Part shown: one piece after another, positions 8,206 through 17,372 of the stretch
Numbering within the stretch: the first letter of the stretch is position 1
How the letters are laid out: each line of letters opens with the position of its first letter
NCBI GenBank assembly: GCA_016217545.1
Contig: JACRHT010000017.1
Location: 1,212,775-1,276,774, forward strand
Source: Opitutia bacterium
Lineage (GTDB): Bacteria; Verrucomicrobiota; Verrucomicrobiia; Opitutales; Opitutaceae
Reading direction: 5' to 3'
Length of the DNA: 64,000 nt
The notes under the pieces: model-generated
Seen by the model: the letters and a program-made list of their open reading frames with translations, nothing else
Databases searched by the model: none
Told to the model about the DNA's origin: nothing
Made by a program: the position numbers and the translations under genes

Positions 8206-8763
8206 ATGCACAACACCCTCTCCGATTGGATGAGCTGGGAAAGCGGCGTCGACCTCGTCGCCTGCACCGCCCCCACGCTCGCGCAACCCAACGTCATCGT
8301 TCACGTCGCCCGCCTCGTCCACACGCCCCGGGGCAGCGCCGCTGCGGGCATGGTTTTTTTCCAACCCGACCCGACCACCGCGCCCACCGTGATGGGCTTC
8401 GTCTCCACCGACGTGCAAGTCGGCGCCTATTTCGGCCCGAAAATTTTCGCCGGCACGCCATTCGAAGCCGCGCCGGTGCTCGCCGCCGAGATCGCGATCG
8501 ACGTCACCGCCGACTCCGTCGGCGCCTTGGTGCGCGTCGGCGGCCACGAACTCCGCACGCGCCTCGCGCAACTTTCCGCGCCCACGCTCGTGCACCGCGC
8601 CCCCGCGCCGATGACGCCGTTCTGGCAACAAGGCGTCGAACGCGCCGCCGCGTCCGCGCAACTCTGGGTCGACGGCCGTGAGGTGCCGCTGTTCATCCCG
8701 CCCGGCGGCATCACCGGCGGTCCGGCCGCCGTCTCCGCGCCGTGCGGCCTCTACGCGCGCTGA
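8206..8763 (+). CDS. Protein of unknown function (185 aa)
   Basis: There is no signal peptide and no membrane segment. The protein begins MHNTLSDWMSWESGVDLVAC and is rich in Ala, Val and Pro, with a predicted mostly beta-strand pattern such as VIVHVARLVHTPRG. It is divergent from the TrmH-like gene and is followed 16 nt later by a small membrane protein, so the two may share a transcript. I do not recognise the family. Confidence 0.6.
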   Translation: MHNTLSDWMSWESGVDLVACTAPTLAQPNVIVHVARLVHTPRGSAAAGMVFFQPDPTTAPTVMGFVSTDVQVGAYFGPKIFAGTPFEAAPVLAAEIAIDVTADSVGALVRVGGHELRTRLAQLSAPTLVHRAPAPMTPFWQQGVERAAASAQLWVDGREVPLFIPPGGITGGPAAVSAPCGLYAR

Positions 8764-8779
8764 CCGCGCCGTTCCCTCC

Positions 8780-9130
8780 ATGAGCGAACCCCTCTGGCAA
8801 CCGCGCAGCGATCGCGCTGCGCGGCTTCTCGGCTTAGGCTTCTTCGTCGGCGGCGCCGGCCTGCTGTGGATGCAGGCGAGATCCATCGCCTCCGCCGTCG
8901 CCGAGGAGCGCGCCGTCACGTATTTCCACGCCGCCATCGCGCTCGGCATCCTCGGCCTCGCGCTCGGCACATTCTGGATGCTGCGCGGGCTCGCCGGCTA
9001 CACCGCCGTCCGCGCCCTGCAGCAAAATCGCCGCGCGCTGCGCTGGGCCGGCGTCGCGGCCGCCGTCGTTCTCGGCGCCGTTTTTCTCGCGCTCCACTCC
9101 TGGCTCCAAGCCCACGGCTACACCGACTGA
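8780..9130 (+). CDS. Small membrane protein of unknown function (116 aa)
   Basis: Three hydrophobic stretches are visible: near residues 16-30 (LLGLGFFVGGAGLLW), 47-68 (HAAIALGILGLALGTFWML) and 88-106 (WAGVAAAVVLGAVFLAL). These fit three transmembrane helices. The start ATG at 8780 is chosen because upstream in-frame sequence belongs to the preceding gene's end. Function is unknown. Confidence 0.65.
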   Translation: MSEPLWQPRSDRAARLLGLGFFVGGAGLLWMQARSIASAVAEERAVTYFHAAIALGILGLALGTFWMLRGLAGYTAVRALQQNRRALRWAGVAAAVVLGAVFLALHSWLQAHGYTD

Positions 9131-9158
9131 TCCACACACCCCTTTCCTTCCCTCGCCC

Positions 9159-9803
9159 ATGAAACTCCGCCTCCTCGCCCTCTTCGCCATCCTCCTTGCC
9201 GCCGCCGCTCGCCTCGTCGCTGAAGACACTCCCGCCACTCCGGCCGCCACCCCATCGCCGGCCGCCGCGTTCAAGCTCTTCGGTCCGCAATCGCGTCTCG
9301 TCTACAAACTCAGCACCGGCGGCACGCTGCTCGTCGCCTTCGATCCGTCGTCCACTCCGGACGGCCCGATCAAGTTCCGCTACGTCTTTTCCGATCTCGG
9401 CCCCGTCGGTCTCATCACGATGTCGAAGGACGCCGTCGCCTCCGCCACCGCGCTGCACAACTACTTCGAAGCGGGCGAGCACACGCTCACCGACAAGACT
9501 TCCGTCTGGGTTTCGCAAAAAGTCTTCGCCGACGCCAAAGCCGGCCAACCCGTCGAGCTCGACCTCGGCCAAGACGGCAAAATCACCTTCAAGCTCGACC
9601 CCGAAGGCGCCGGCGTGATGCCGCTCTCCATCGACTACGGCTGCATCCCCGACAGTAACGACACCATCGGCGGCATCAACACGATCCTGCTCAAGTCGGC
9701 CGACGGCGAGAAATTCATCCGCCTCTTCGACAACGAAAAGATGCCGCTGATCGTCGACATGGACACCGGCAGCTTCCGCGTCCGCCTCTCGCTGCACCTC
9801 TGA
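9159..9803 (+). CDS. Secreted protein of unknown function (214 aa)
   Basis: The protein has a clear signal peptide (MKLRLLALFAILLAAAARLV, cleavage after about residue 21), a Pro/Ala/Thr-rich linker and a mature part with beta-rich character. It starts 28 nt after the preceding membrane protein and ends 12 nt before the 966-aa gene, so the run 8206-14198 may be one operon of envelope proteins. No known domain is recognised. Confidence 0.65.
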   Translation: MKLRLLALFAILLAAAARLVAEDTPATPAATPSPAAAFKLFGPQSRLVYKLSTGGTLLVAFDPSSTPDGPIKFRYVFSDLGPVGLITMSKDAVASATALHNYFEAGEHTLTDKTSVWVSQKVFADAKAGQPVELDLGQDGKITFKLDPEGAGVMPLSIDYGCIPDSNDTIGGINTILLKSADGEKFIRLFDNEKMPLIVDMDTGSFRVRLSLHL

Positions 9804-9815
9804 TTCGAGCGTCCG

Positions 9816-12716
9816 ATGCATCGTCTCCTGGCCGCGACCATCGCTTCTTCATTCTGGCTCGCCGTGGTCGCCCACGCCGACGAGCCGCCGGCGGAGCTGC
9901 ACTTCAGCGGCGAACCCATCGGCTCCGAGTATCCGCTCGCCCACGGCATCGCCGCCGACGCCGCCGATCTCCTCGCTGCCGACAAATCGCTGCGCCCGCC
10001 CGACGCCGAAGCCTCCGCGCTGCAAAAGGGCCAACTCGTCCGCGCCTACGCCGAGGCGGCCCGCACCGAGGACTCGACCGACGCCAATCTCCGCGCGCAA
10101 TCGCAGGCTCGTCGCGCGCTCATCCTCGCGCGCCTCAGCGCGGTGAACTTCGCCGCCGAACTCGCCAACGAAGCGCTCGCCAACGCCACCGTGCGCGGCG
10201 AAGTCGCCCTCGCCCGCGCCTGGATGCTCTGGCACACCGGCGATCTCGCCGGCGCCGACCGCGAGGCCGCCCGCGCCACCGGCGCGCCCGCGTGGGCGCT
10301 CGCCGAGTGGAAAGCGCACCGCGCGAAATTCGCGCCCGCCCTCGCGAAGTTCCAAGCCGCGAAGGAACCCGACGATCCCTACTCCACCGACTTCCTCGCT
10401 TACGCCGAACTCGCCGCCACCGCCCGCGCCTACCCTCTCGCCGACGGCCTGTATTTCCGCGCGGTCAACAACCTCCAGCAGCAGTTCAGCGCCGAGAAAA
10501 ATTTCCCGCCCGCCAATCTCCAGCGCGCGCGCCGCGGTTTCCGCGACCTCGTCCGCGCCCTCCTCGGCGACGCCGCGCGCGAGCCCGGCGCCGCGCGCCT
10601 CGCCGCCCTCCTCGTCGCCACCGCGCGCGAAGTCTGTGCCACGCCCGCCGCGCGCGCCGATTGGGAAAACTATTTCTCGCTCCTCGCCGACGTCCGCGCG
10701 CACCAGCCGACCTTCGACTTCGCCCACTACGATCTCCACGGCGACCTCGCGCGCGCCGAGAAGGAAGCCGGCCTCGATCTCGCCTGGCGCGAGAAACTCC
10801 AGCCGCTCCTCGCCGACCCGCGCCTGCGTTTCGCCTCGCGCGTCCATCAAGCTCTCGCGCGCCTAGAAGCCCACGCTGGCGCCGCGCTGCTGAACGAGCC
10901 GCTCGACGCGACCTTCTCCCCTGCGCAACTCGCCACGCTCCAAGCCTACGCCGATCTCGTCGCCGCCGAGGACGCCGTCCTCGCCCAGCTCCACCGAGCG
11001 CTTCCCGCCGGCCGCGACGCCGTGCCTCGCGACCGCGACTACGTTGTCGCCGTCGCCAAGCTCCGCTTCCGCCGCGCGCTCCTCGCGAACGACTTCGCCG
11101 CCGCCCGCGAGCAGCTGGCGAAGCTTGAGCAGTTCCCCGACACCGCCCCCGCGATCTCGCTCGACGCCTACCGCGCGCGCATCGTCGCGCTCGAACGCGG
11201 ACCGTTTCTCACCGCCTACGCGCAGATCCTCCGCTACCCGCCGACCGACGTCCCCGAGAAACACCTCGAAGCCGCCCTCGCCGCCAGCGATGACATCGAC
11301 GATCAGCTCACCGAGCGCCACGGCGAAGCCTACCTCTTCGATCCTGATCTCCCCGCCGACAGCATCGCGCTCGTGCAGCGCCTCTGCCACCTCCGCATCG
11401 TGACCGCGTTGAGCACCGGCCACGTGCTCTCTGCCGAGCGCGCCCTTGCGGACCTCCAACTCTGGTGCGACCCCAAGAAACACCCCGCCTTCGCGCCGTT
11501 GCCCGATCTCATCGCCGCCGTCACCGACGCGCCCGCGCAGGAAGAAAAACTCACCGCCGACGAGCAGCGCATCTGGACCTCCCTCAAATCCGGCCGCGCC
11601 GATCCCTCGTTTCCCGTTCTGCTCCGCGCCGCCATCGCGACCGACGATCTCCGCTGGTCGCCGCATTTGCTCCTGCCGCTCGCGCACTGGCGCCTCGGCC
11701 AGAACGACCTCGCCCTCGCCGCCATCGCGCGCACGAAGGAGCTCGTCCGCCACAATCGCGCCACGCTCACCACCCTCGACGCGCTCGTCGCCAACAACGA
11801 CCCTGCGACCTTCGTCCGCCGCCACCTCACCGAGCTGAAAAACACTCCCGCGCCCGAGCGCCGCGCCAAAGCCGCCGCCGTGCGCAAGGACCTCGACTCG
11901 CTCCTCCGCAATCTCGCGACCTACCACTGCGGCGGCCAGCGCCTCGAATTGAAGAAGCTCCCGCCCGACGCCGTGCGCGCCTACGCCTTCATCGTCGCCG
12001 GCTACATCCAGTGCCGCCTCGTCGAGATCCGCCTGCGCGACGCCGTGGATCTGCTCGGCACGCTCGAAACGCTGAAAGTCCCCGAGGCCATCGCCCTCGC
12101 GCAACCGGCCGTCGAAGGCTTCGCCTTCACCCACGATCTGCCCGACGAGCCCACGCGCGCCGCCTGGCGCCGCCTGCTCGAACCCGGCTCGATTTCCACC
12201 GCCGAACTCAGAACCGCCCTCGAGCAATTCAAGCCCGCCTTCGAAGCCGGCTCGGTCACCGCCGGCATGGGCGCCGTCCTCGCCCCCTACCGCGGCCGCA
12301 ATTACCAGCAGGCCCGCTCCAACCTCGCCATGTTGCAGCGCCTCTACGGCCGCGTCCGCGCCGTGTCCGCGCAACTCGGCCAGCTCAGCCGCCTGCTTAA
12401 TGCGACCGACGAGCCGCCCGCCCTCGATTTCAACGAAAGCATCGACTCCCTCCTCGAGCGCCGCCGCAACCTCCACCAGATCTCCGTCAACTACAAGGAC
12501 GCCAACTTCGACGCCCTCGCCGAGGCCTACAACAGCGGCTACTCCAGCCCGCAACTCCGCCACCTCGAAGCGCTCTGCCGCGACGTCGATGCCGTCACCG
12601 CGCAGATCGAAGCCGCCGAAGCCCGCCAACGCGCCGAGCGCAACCAAGTCCGCCAGCACCAGGACGCCGTCAGCCAAGACGTCTATGCCGCGCTCCGCCG
12701 CCTCATGGCGCTCTGA
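9816..12716 (+). CDS. Large exported alpha-helical repeat protein of unknown function (966 aa)
   Basis: A signal peptide (MHRLLAATIASSFWLAVVAH, cleavage near ADE) is followed by more than 900 residues of Ala/Leu/Arg-rich helices. Patterns such as ARAWMLWHTGDLAGADREAA and AHWRLGQNDLALAAIARTKE resemble tetratricopeptide repeats. The last 60 residues (QIEAAEARQRAERNQVRQHQ) look like a coiled coil. It probably acts as a periplasmic scaffold. A long minus-strand ORF opposite it is only the reading-frame shadow of its GC-rich codons. Confidence 0.7.
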   Translation: MHRLLAATIASSFWLAVVAHADEPPAELHFSGEPIGSEYPLAHGIAADAADLLAADKSLRPPDAEASALQKGQLVRAYAEAARTEDSTDANLRAQSQARRALILARLSAVNFAAELANEALANATVRGEVALARAWMLWHTGDLAGADREAARATGAPAWALAEWKAHRAKFAPALAKFQAAKEPDDPYSTDFLAYAELAATARAYPLADGLYFRAVNNLQQQFSAEKNFPPANLQRARRGFRDLVRALLGDAAREPGAARLAALLVATAREVCATPAARADWENYFSLLADVRAHQPTFDFAHYDLHGDLARAEKEAGLDLAWREKLQPLLADPRLRFASRVHQALARLEAHAGAALLNEPLDATFSPAQLATLQAYADLVAAEDAVLAQLHRALPAGRDAVPRDRDYVVAVAKLRFRRALLANDFAAAREQLAKLEQFPDTAPAISLDAYRARIVALERGPFLTAYAQILRYPPTDVPEKHLEAALAASDDIDDQLTERHGEAYLFDPDLPADSIALVQRLCHLRIVTALSTGHVLSAERALADLQLWCDPKKHPAFAPLPDLIAAVTDAPAQEEKLTADEQRIWTSLKSGRADPSFPVLLRAAIATDDLRWSPHLLLPLAHWRLGQNDLALAAIARTKELVRHNRATLTTLDALVANNDPATFVRRHLTELKNTPAPERRAKAAAVRKDLDSLLRNLATYHCGGQRLELKKLPPDAVRAYAFIVAGYIQCRLVEIRLRDAVDLLGTLETLKVPEAIALAQPAVEGFAFTHDLPDEPTRAAWRRLLEPGSISTAELRTALEQFKPAFEAGSVTAGMGAVLAPYRGRNYQQARSNLAMLQRLYGRVRAVSAQLGQLSRLLNATDEPPALDFNESIDSLLERRRNLHQISVNYKDANFDALAEAYNSGYSSPQLRHLEALCRDVDAVTAQIEAAEARQRAERNQVRQHQDAVSQDVYAALRRLMAL

Positions 12717-12779
12717 GTCCTTGAAGGGACGACCTCCGTGTCGTCCGCCCACACCGCCCCCCTCCCGCACTTCCCCTTC

Positions 12780-14198
12780 ATGCGCCTCCTCGTCCTCACG
12801 CTCCTCGTCTCGTTCGCTCTCGCCGCCCGCGCCGCGCTTCCGCTACCCGATACACCGACGGTCACCGACCTCGACGAATTTCAACTCAGCTGCCAGAGCC
12901 AGCAGGCCACCATCGGTCTGATGGAGAGCACCGGCCAAAAGGAAAAAGCCGCCGAGCTCCGCGCCCGCCTCTGGGAAAGTTACGACGCCGAACTCTTCGC
13001 GCGCCGCTGCCAGCTCGCCGACCTCAGCCTCGCCGCGCTCAATCCCTTCATCGCCCCCGAAGACCGCAAAGCCGCCGCCGATTCCCTCGGTGCCACCGTC
13101 GCGCAGATCGCGCGACTCTCCACGTTCCACTCGCCCGACGCCGGCGAACGCGCCCGCCACCTCGAGCTCGCCGGCCAGCGCCCCACCGACGCCCAACGCG
13201 AACGCGCCGACACGCACGCCACGCTCAAAAAAATCCGCGAGCAACTCGCCCGCGAAACCCTCGCCCACCCCGAAGTCGCGAATCTCCTCCGCGATCTCGT
13301 CGCCCAACTCACCCGCACCGCCGCCGCCAAACAGCCCCTCGGTGAGATCCTCACCCAAGTCCGCGCGCTCCCGTCCTCCGGCGACGCCTACCAGAATCTC
13401 ACGCAAAAATTCGCCGAGCTCGACGTGATCGAAGCGCTCTTCCACCGCACCGGCGAATCGCTCGCCCTCGAAGCCACGCTCACCGCTCTCATCGCCGCCG
13501 ATCCCGCCAACGCCACGTTCTGGCTCGCCCGCGCGCGCGCCCGCGCCCAGCTCGGCTGGCGCGCCGGCGCCACGCTCGACCTCACCGTCGCCGTCAACAT
13601 CCAGCGCGACGTGCCCGGCGCCGACGCGCTCACCAAACGCCTCAAGGAAACACCCGTCTCCGTCGCCGCCGTTTGCCAGGAGTGGGTCGACTCCGACACC
13701 GCCACCGAAGTCATGCGCCAGCACCGCATGGCGCAGATGGGCGACTTGCCCATCACCGAGCTCGCCCCCGCCCTCGAACGCACCGCCCGCGCCGCCGTCC
13801 GCAACCGCGCCCGCCGTCTCTACGCCACGAGCTTCATGAACAAACCCGAGCTGCGCGCCCGCGCCCTCCCGCTGATCGCCGAGGGCAACCCCGTGCCGCC
13901 GCTCCTCTTCCCGTTCGTCGGCCCCGAGCTCGGTCAGCAATACGAAGCCGAACTCGCCGCCGCCGGCAACGACCGCGCCAAACACTTCGCCGTCCATCAG
14001 CGCTACGCCGGCATTTTAGGCGTCACCGAAGGTTTCTGGCACAAACAGATCTCGCTCCTCCTCGTCCTCCGCGAAAACACCGCCGCGCTCGCCGCCACCG
14101 ACATTGCCGGCGCGATGTTCGCCGAAGCCGAGTGGGTCAAGGAAGCCCGCGCCAAAGCCGACCCCGTCAAGCCGCTCCCCGAGGCCGAGAAAAAATAA
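12780..14198 (+). CDS. Exported helical protein of unknown function (472 aa)
   Basis: The signal peptide MRLLVLTLLVSFALAARA starts at ATG 12780; an upstream GTG at 12738 would place 14 residues before it and is less likely. The mature part is helical, with segments like ATFWLARARARAQLGWRAGA that recall tetratricopeptide repeats. It follows the 966-aa protein in the same style and may be its partner. Function is unknown. Confidence 0.65.
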   Translation: MRLLVLTLLVSFALAARAALPLPDTPTVTDLDEFQLSCQSQQATIGLMESTGQKEKAAELRARLWESYDAELFARRCQLADLSLAALNPFIAPEDRKAAADSLGATVAQIARLSTFHSPDAGERARHLELAGQRPTDAQRERADTHATLKKIREQLARETLAHPEVANLLRDLVAQLTRTAAAKQPLGEILTQVRALPSSGDAYQNLTQKFAELDVIEALFHRTGESLALEATLTALIAADPANATFWLARARARAQLGWRAGATLDLTVAVNIQRDVPGADALTKRLKETPVSVAAVCQEWVDSDTATEVMRQHRMAQMGDLPITELAPALERTARAAVRNRARRLYATSFMNKPELRARALPLIAEGNPVPPLLFPFVGPELGQQYEAELAAAGNDRAKHFAVHQRYAGILGVTEGFWHKQISLLLVLRENTAALAATDIAGAMFAEAEWVKEARAKADPVKPLPEAEKK

Positions 14199-14204
14199 CC
14201 CGCC

Positions 14205-14280
14205 TCAGTCCCCCGTCCTCCGTTTTCAGTCCTCCGTCCTCCGCTGTCCTGCCTTCCGCGTTCCGCCTTCGATCTTCCGC
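14205..14280. repeat. Pyrimidine-rich short repeats (TCCTCCGT type) before the 250-aa gene
   Basis: The stretch contains several copies of GTCCTCCG-like units on the plus strand (such as CCGTCCTCCG, repeated with small changes). A similar block, CCTCCGTCATCCGTTCTCCG, lies directly before prpD at 57660. Both sit just upstream of a start codon. Confidence 0.5.
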
Positions 14281-14296
14281 ACTCTCCACCGCCGCG

Positions 14297-15049
14297 ATGC
14301 TCCGCACTCCGTTTCAAATCGTCCTCGGCACGCACGACGCCACGCCCGTGCCCGCCGCGGCGCGCGCCCACGGCTTCACGCATCGTTTCGCCGTCGTGCA
14401 ATCCACGCACGCGCCGGCCGTGACCGACATGGTCGTCGACTCCCGCGTCGTGCTCGCCCTCGTCCGCGCGGTCGACACGCATTTCGCGACGTCTGCCTCG
14501 CTCTTCTGGGACCGCCCCGGCCGTCGCCGCCAGCGCGTCGACCTCACCGCTCTCGAAGCCCACTACCGCGACACCGCACCCGAACTCCACGATCCGATCA
14601 CCGCCGCCGAATGGCGCAGCGGAAATCGCCTCGTCGCCCTCCTGCACACGGAGACTTGGTGCAACGTCGGCGGCCCGATGCCGTATCACGACTCTCTCAC
14701 TTACTCGCTCTATAGCGCCACGGACCTCGGTGCTCCGCTCCTCGCCGCCCTCCGCTCCGCCAGCCACGAGCCCACCGCGGTGATCCGCACCGTTTCGTCC
14801 GACTTGCCGCCCGCGCGCACCCGCGCGCAACAACTCGCCGACACCGGCTTCATCGCCGCCCTCGCGTGCGTCGCGCTCACCGGTTTGCTCGCCGCGGGCG
14901 CCGCCGGGCTCGAAGTCTCTCCGCGCATCGATCCTTGGCGCGATTTCGCCGCCGAGTGGCTCGCCGGCCCGCTCGCCCTCGCGCTCGTCTACGTCGCCAG
15001 CTACCTGATCGCGCGGCGCGGACGTCACCCGTTCACGCGCGCCCGATGA
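14297..15049 (+). CDS. Membrane protein of unknown function (250 aa)
   Basis: About 180 soluble residues precede two hydrophobic stretches, near 186-202 (IAALACVALTGLLAAGAAG) and 219-235 (LAGPLALALVYVASYLIA), consistent with a C-terminal hairpin in the membrane. The soluble part contains LLHTETWCNVGGPMPYHDSL. Its stop overlaps the next ATG (ATGA), so it is coupled to the Imm31-like gene. Family not recognised. Confidence 0.65.
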   Translation: MLRTPFQIVLGTHDATPVPAAARAHGFTHRFAVVQSTHAPAVTDMVVDSRVVLALVRAVDTHFATSASLFWDRPGRRRQRVDLTALEAHYRDTAPELHDPITAAEWRSGNRLVALLHTETWCNVGGPMPYHDSLTYSLYSATDLGAPLLAALRSASHEPTAVIRTVSSDLPPARTRAQQLADTGFIAALACVALTGLLAAGAAGLEVSPRIDPWRDFAAEWLAGPLALALVYVASYLIARRGRHPFTRAR

Positions 15050-15324
15050 ACCCTTTTGCCTTCTACCAAGAGGTGCGTCTCGCCCGCCCGCAGCCGCACA
15101 ACGCCCACCTCGCCGGCCGCACCGGCGTCATCCTCGGCATCGGCCGCGAACCCGGACAACCCGTCTGCTACGGCCTCACGATCGAAGGCGAAGACCAGAT
15201 CGTCACCTGCGAGGAATCCGAACTCGAAGCCACCGGCCGCCAGTTCCGCCGCGAGGATTTCTACGACGACCGCCGGAAGTTCCGCGTCCGCGTCGACCGC
15301 GACGGCCGCGGACACCTCGCCTGA
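15046..15324 (+). CDS. Imm31-like small protein (92 aa)
   Basis: The sequence begins MNPFAFYQEVRLARPQ and contains GRTGVILGIGREPGQPV, a middle strand region, and ELEATGRQFRREDFYDDRR. This order (FYE-V, G-x-VLGI, ELEPTG, REDFYDG) matches what I know of the immunity protein 31 family, in which small proteins guard against toxins. No toxin gene is adjacent, and the partner upstream is a membrane protein joined by a 4-nt overlap. It may therefore have a household rather than immunity role. The identification is by memory of the family pattern. Confidence 0.6.
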   Translation: MNPFAFYQEVRLARPQPHNAHLAGRTGVILGIGREPGQPVCYGLTIEGEDQIVTCEESELEATGRQFRREDFYDDRRKFRVRVDRDGRGHLA

Positions 15325-15474
15325 TTGATCGCGCGCCGATTCTCGGCGGCGGGCGTTTCCACTCCTCGGCTCGGTGAGGAGAGAATTTTCCGCGTCGTGG
15401 CATGATTGGTTCCCGGTTTCGCGCATTAGGGGGAGCGCCTCAGCCAATTCCGGCCAACGCGCGATTACCCCGCC

Positions 15475-17343
15475 ATGTCCCAGTTCACCTACACCACGCC
15501 CGCGGACATCCACGACTTCCCCGTCGGTTCGCCGCAGGATCTCGCGTTGCGCGCGCAGTGGAACACCAACCTCACCGGCTTCACCGCCCAAGCCATCCTC
15601 GGCGATCCGTGGAACCTGCTCTACTCCGCCAACCAGACGTCCTACTTCGACACCGCCGCCGTCACCATTCCGCCCGGCACACCCGCGGTGATCATCAACT
15701 GGAACGTCTTCCCCAACCGCCTCGCCCAATACCTCGGCACCCAGTCCTCGCCCGCCAATCCCTACAACTACACCGAGCCGCAACTCCTCGCGCTCGCCGA
15801 CCAAGTCGGCTCGTCCGCCGTGCCGGTGCCCGCGTTCCAGCAGATTCCCACGAATCTCTGCCCGCAGGCCGACTGGTCCGGCCCGCAACACACCTACGGC
15901 CCCTACGGCCCGCGCGGCTGGCTCGATGAGTATTGCGAGTGGAGTGTCGCGCGCGACCCCGCCACCGGAAAGATCCGCCGCATCGATTTCACCTGCGAGA
16001 ATCCCGAGTATTGGAACACGCTCTGGATGATCGACCCGAACCGCGTCGTGGAGCTCTACAACTCCACGCTGAACTGGGACGTCCCGCCGGGCTACGGCAT
16101 CACGGTCACCCTCGACGACCTTTGCCTCAAGGACCCCAAATCCGGTCAGGTCGTCACCGACCCCTCCACCGGTCGCCCGGCCTACAACCCGCTGAACAAA
16201 TACAACTCGGGCCCGATCTCCACGCGCCCCGTTCATCCCGCCACCAACCCGCTCTCCTACTCCGGCGGCGCGATGCACCTCACCTCCACGCCCAACACCC
16301 TGCAGACCGAGATGCAGCTCGCCGGCGGCGCCACCGTCCTGCGCCAGTGCGGCAACAGCAACACCCAGCAACTCATCTGCTGCGCCCAATACGGCCAAGC
16401 CTACCGCAACAGCGACCCGCACATCGGCCAAGTCGTCAACCAAGCCATCAGCACCTCCGCCGTCGCCGCCCTCGCCAACCCGTCCGGCCTCTACATTCAA
16501 GTGCCCGACCTCTCCGGCTTCAGCCTGCCGCCCGATCCCCAGCTGCCGAAAGGCGCATCGGTCCAGGACTGCTGGCAGATCGTCCGCGGCGCCGAAACGC
16601 TGATCGATCCGATCACCGGCCTGCCCTACGGCCTGACCAAAAACGCCAACGGCCAGCTCGTCGGCCAAGGCGGCAACTTCGTCCTGCACGCCGTGTTTCA
16701 GATTCCCTCCGCCTGGATCGCGGCGGGCGTGAAATTCACCGTCGGCGACATCCGCGATCCCTTCGGCAACCCGATCCAATGGGGCGGCCAGATCGCCCAG
16801 CAGATGGACATGGGTCTGTGGGCCCGCGCCATCCCCGCGCAGGTCGCGCCCCTGCCGAACCCGTGCGTCATTCCGCCGCCCGCCGGCGTGAGCACCACGC
16901 CCGACGCCCCGGCCGCGCCGAACTACGCGCAGCCGCTCCAGCTCTTTCACCAAACCGTCTGGCAGGCGCTCTACAACACCTCGGTCTCCAATCCGATGAA
17001 CAGCCCGATCCCGCTCGCCAGCAACTCCACGCTCATCGCGCCGCTCGTCGCGCGCGGCGCGCAGAACGTCTCCCTGGTGCTGGTCTGCACCGCCACGCTC
17101 AACCCGCTGCCCGACGTTTCGTTCGGCACCGGCGTGACCGTGAACGCCGTGCAATCGCTCGGCGACGTGAGCTACGCCATTCCGGGCAACTCCTATCCCG
17201 GCACCAGCCAGGCTCTGCTCGTCACCGTCTCCGTCGCCGCCGACGCCGCCCTCGGCCTCCACGGCTGCACGCTCACCAACTCCGGCGATCCCGTCCAACC
17301 CGCCATGCCCGGGCTGCTCAACGTCGTCGCCTCCATCTCGTGA
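15475..17343 (+). CDS. Large protein of unknown function paired with a cytochrome c-like gene (622 aa)
   Basis: There is no obvious signal peptide; the protein begins MSQFTYTTPADIHDFPVGSP. It is rich in Asn, Pro, Tyr and Trp and has seven to nine Cys residues, including QLICCAQYGQAY. The pattern suggests a large beta-rich extracellular-type protein. It ends 29 nt before the cytochrome-like gene and probably forms an operon with it. I do not recognise a family. Confidence 0.65.
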   Translation: MSQFTYTTPADIHDFPVGSPQDLALRAQWNTNLTGFTAQAILGDPWNLLYSANQTSYFDTAAVTIPPGTPAVIINWNVFPNRLAQYLGTQSSPANPYNYTEPQLLALADQVGSSAVPVPAFQQIPTNLCPQADWSGPQHTYGPYGPRGWLDEYCEWSVARDPATGKIRRIDFTCENPEYWNTLWMIDPNRVVELYNSTLNWDVPPGYGITVTLDDLCLKDPKSGQVVTDPSTGRPAYNPLNKYNSGPISTRPVHPATNPLSYSGGAMHLTSTPNTLQTEMQLAGGATVLRQCGNSNTQQLICCAQYGQAYRNSDPHIGQVVNQAISTSAVAALANPSGLYIQVPDLSGFSLPPDPQLPKGASVQDCWQIVRGAETLIDPITGLPYGLTKNANGQLVGQGGNFVLHAVFQIPSAWIAAGVKFTVGDIRDPFGNPIQWGGQIAQQMDMGLWARAIPAQVAPLPNPCVIPPPAGVSTTPDAPAAPNYAQPLQLFHQTVWQALYNTSVSNPMNSPIPLASNSTLIAPLVARGAQNVSLVLVCTATLNPLPDVSFGTGVTVNAVQSLGDVSYAIPGNSYPGTSQALLVTVSVAADAALGLHGCTLTNSGDPVQPAMPGLLNVVASIS

Positions 17344-17372
17344 TCCACCGTTCCCCTTCGCTCCTTTCGTCC

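Noticed and set aside
10863..12770. Long minus-strand ORF (635 codons) opposite the 966-aa gene
   Set aside because: Its translation is low-complexity (Gly, Glu, Val, Arg) and mirrors third-position GC bias of the plus-strand gene, which has a signal peptide and good spacing.
15025..17298. Minus-strand ORF of 757 codons
   Set aside because: Shadow of the 622-aa plus-strand gene; composition is Gly/Arg/Asp/Val-rich without domain features.
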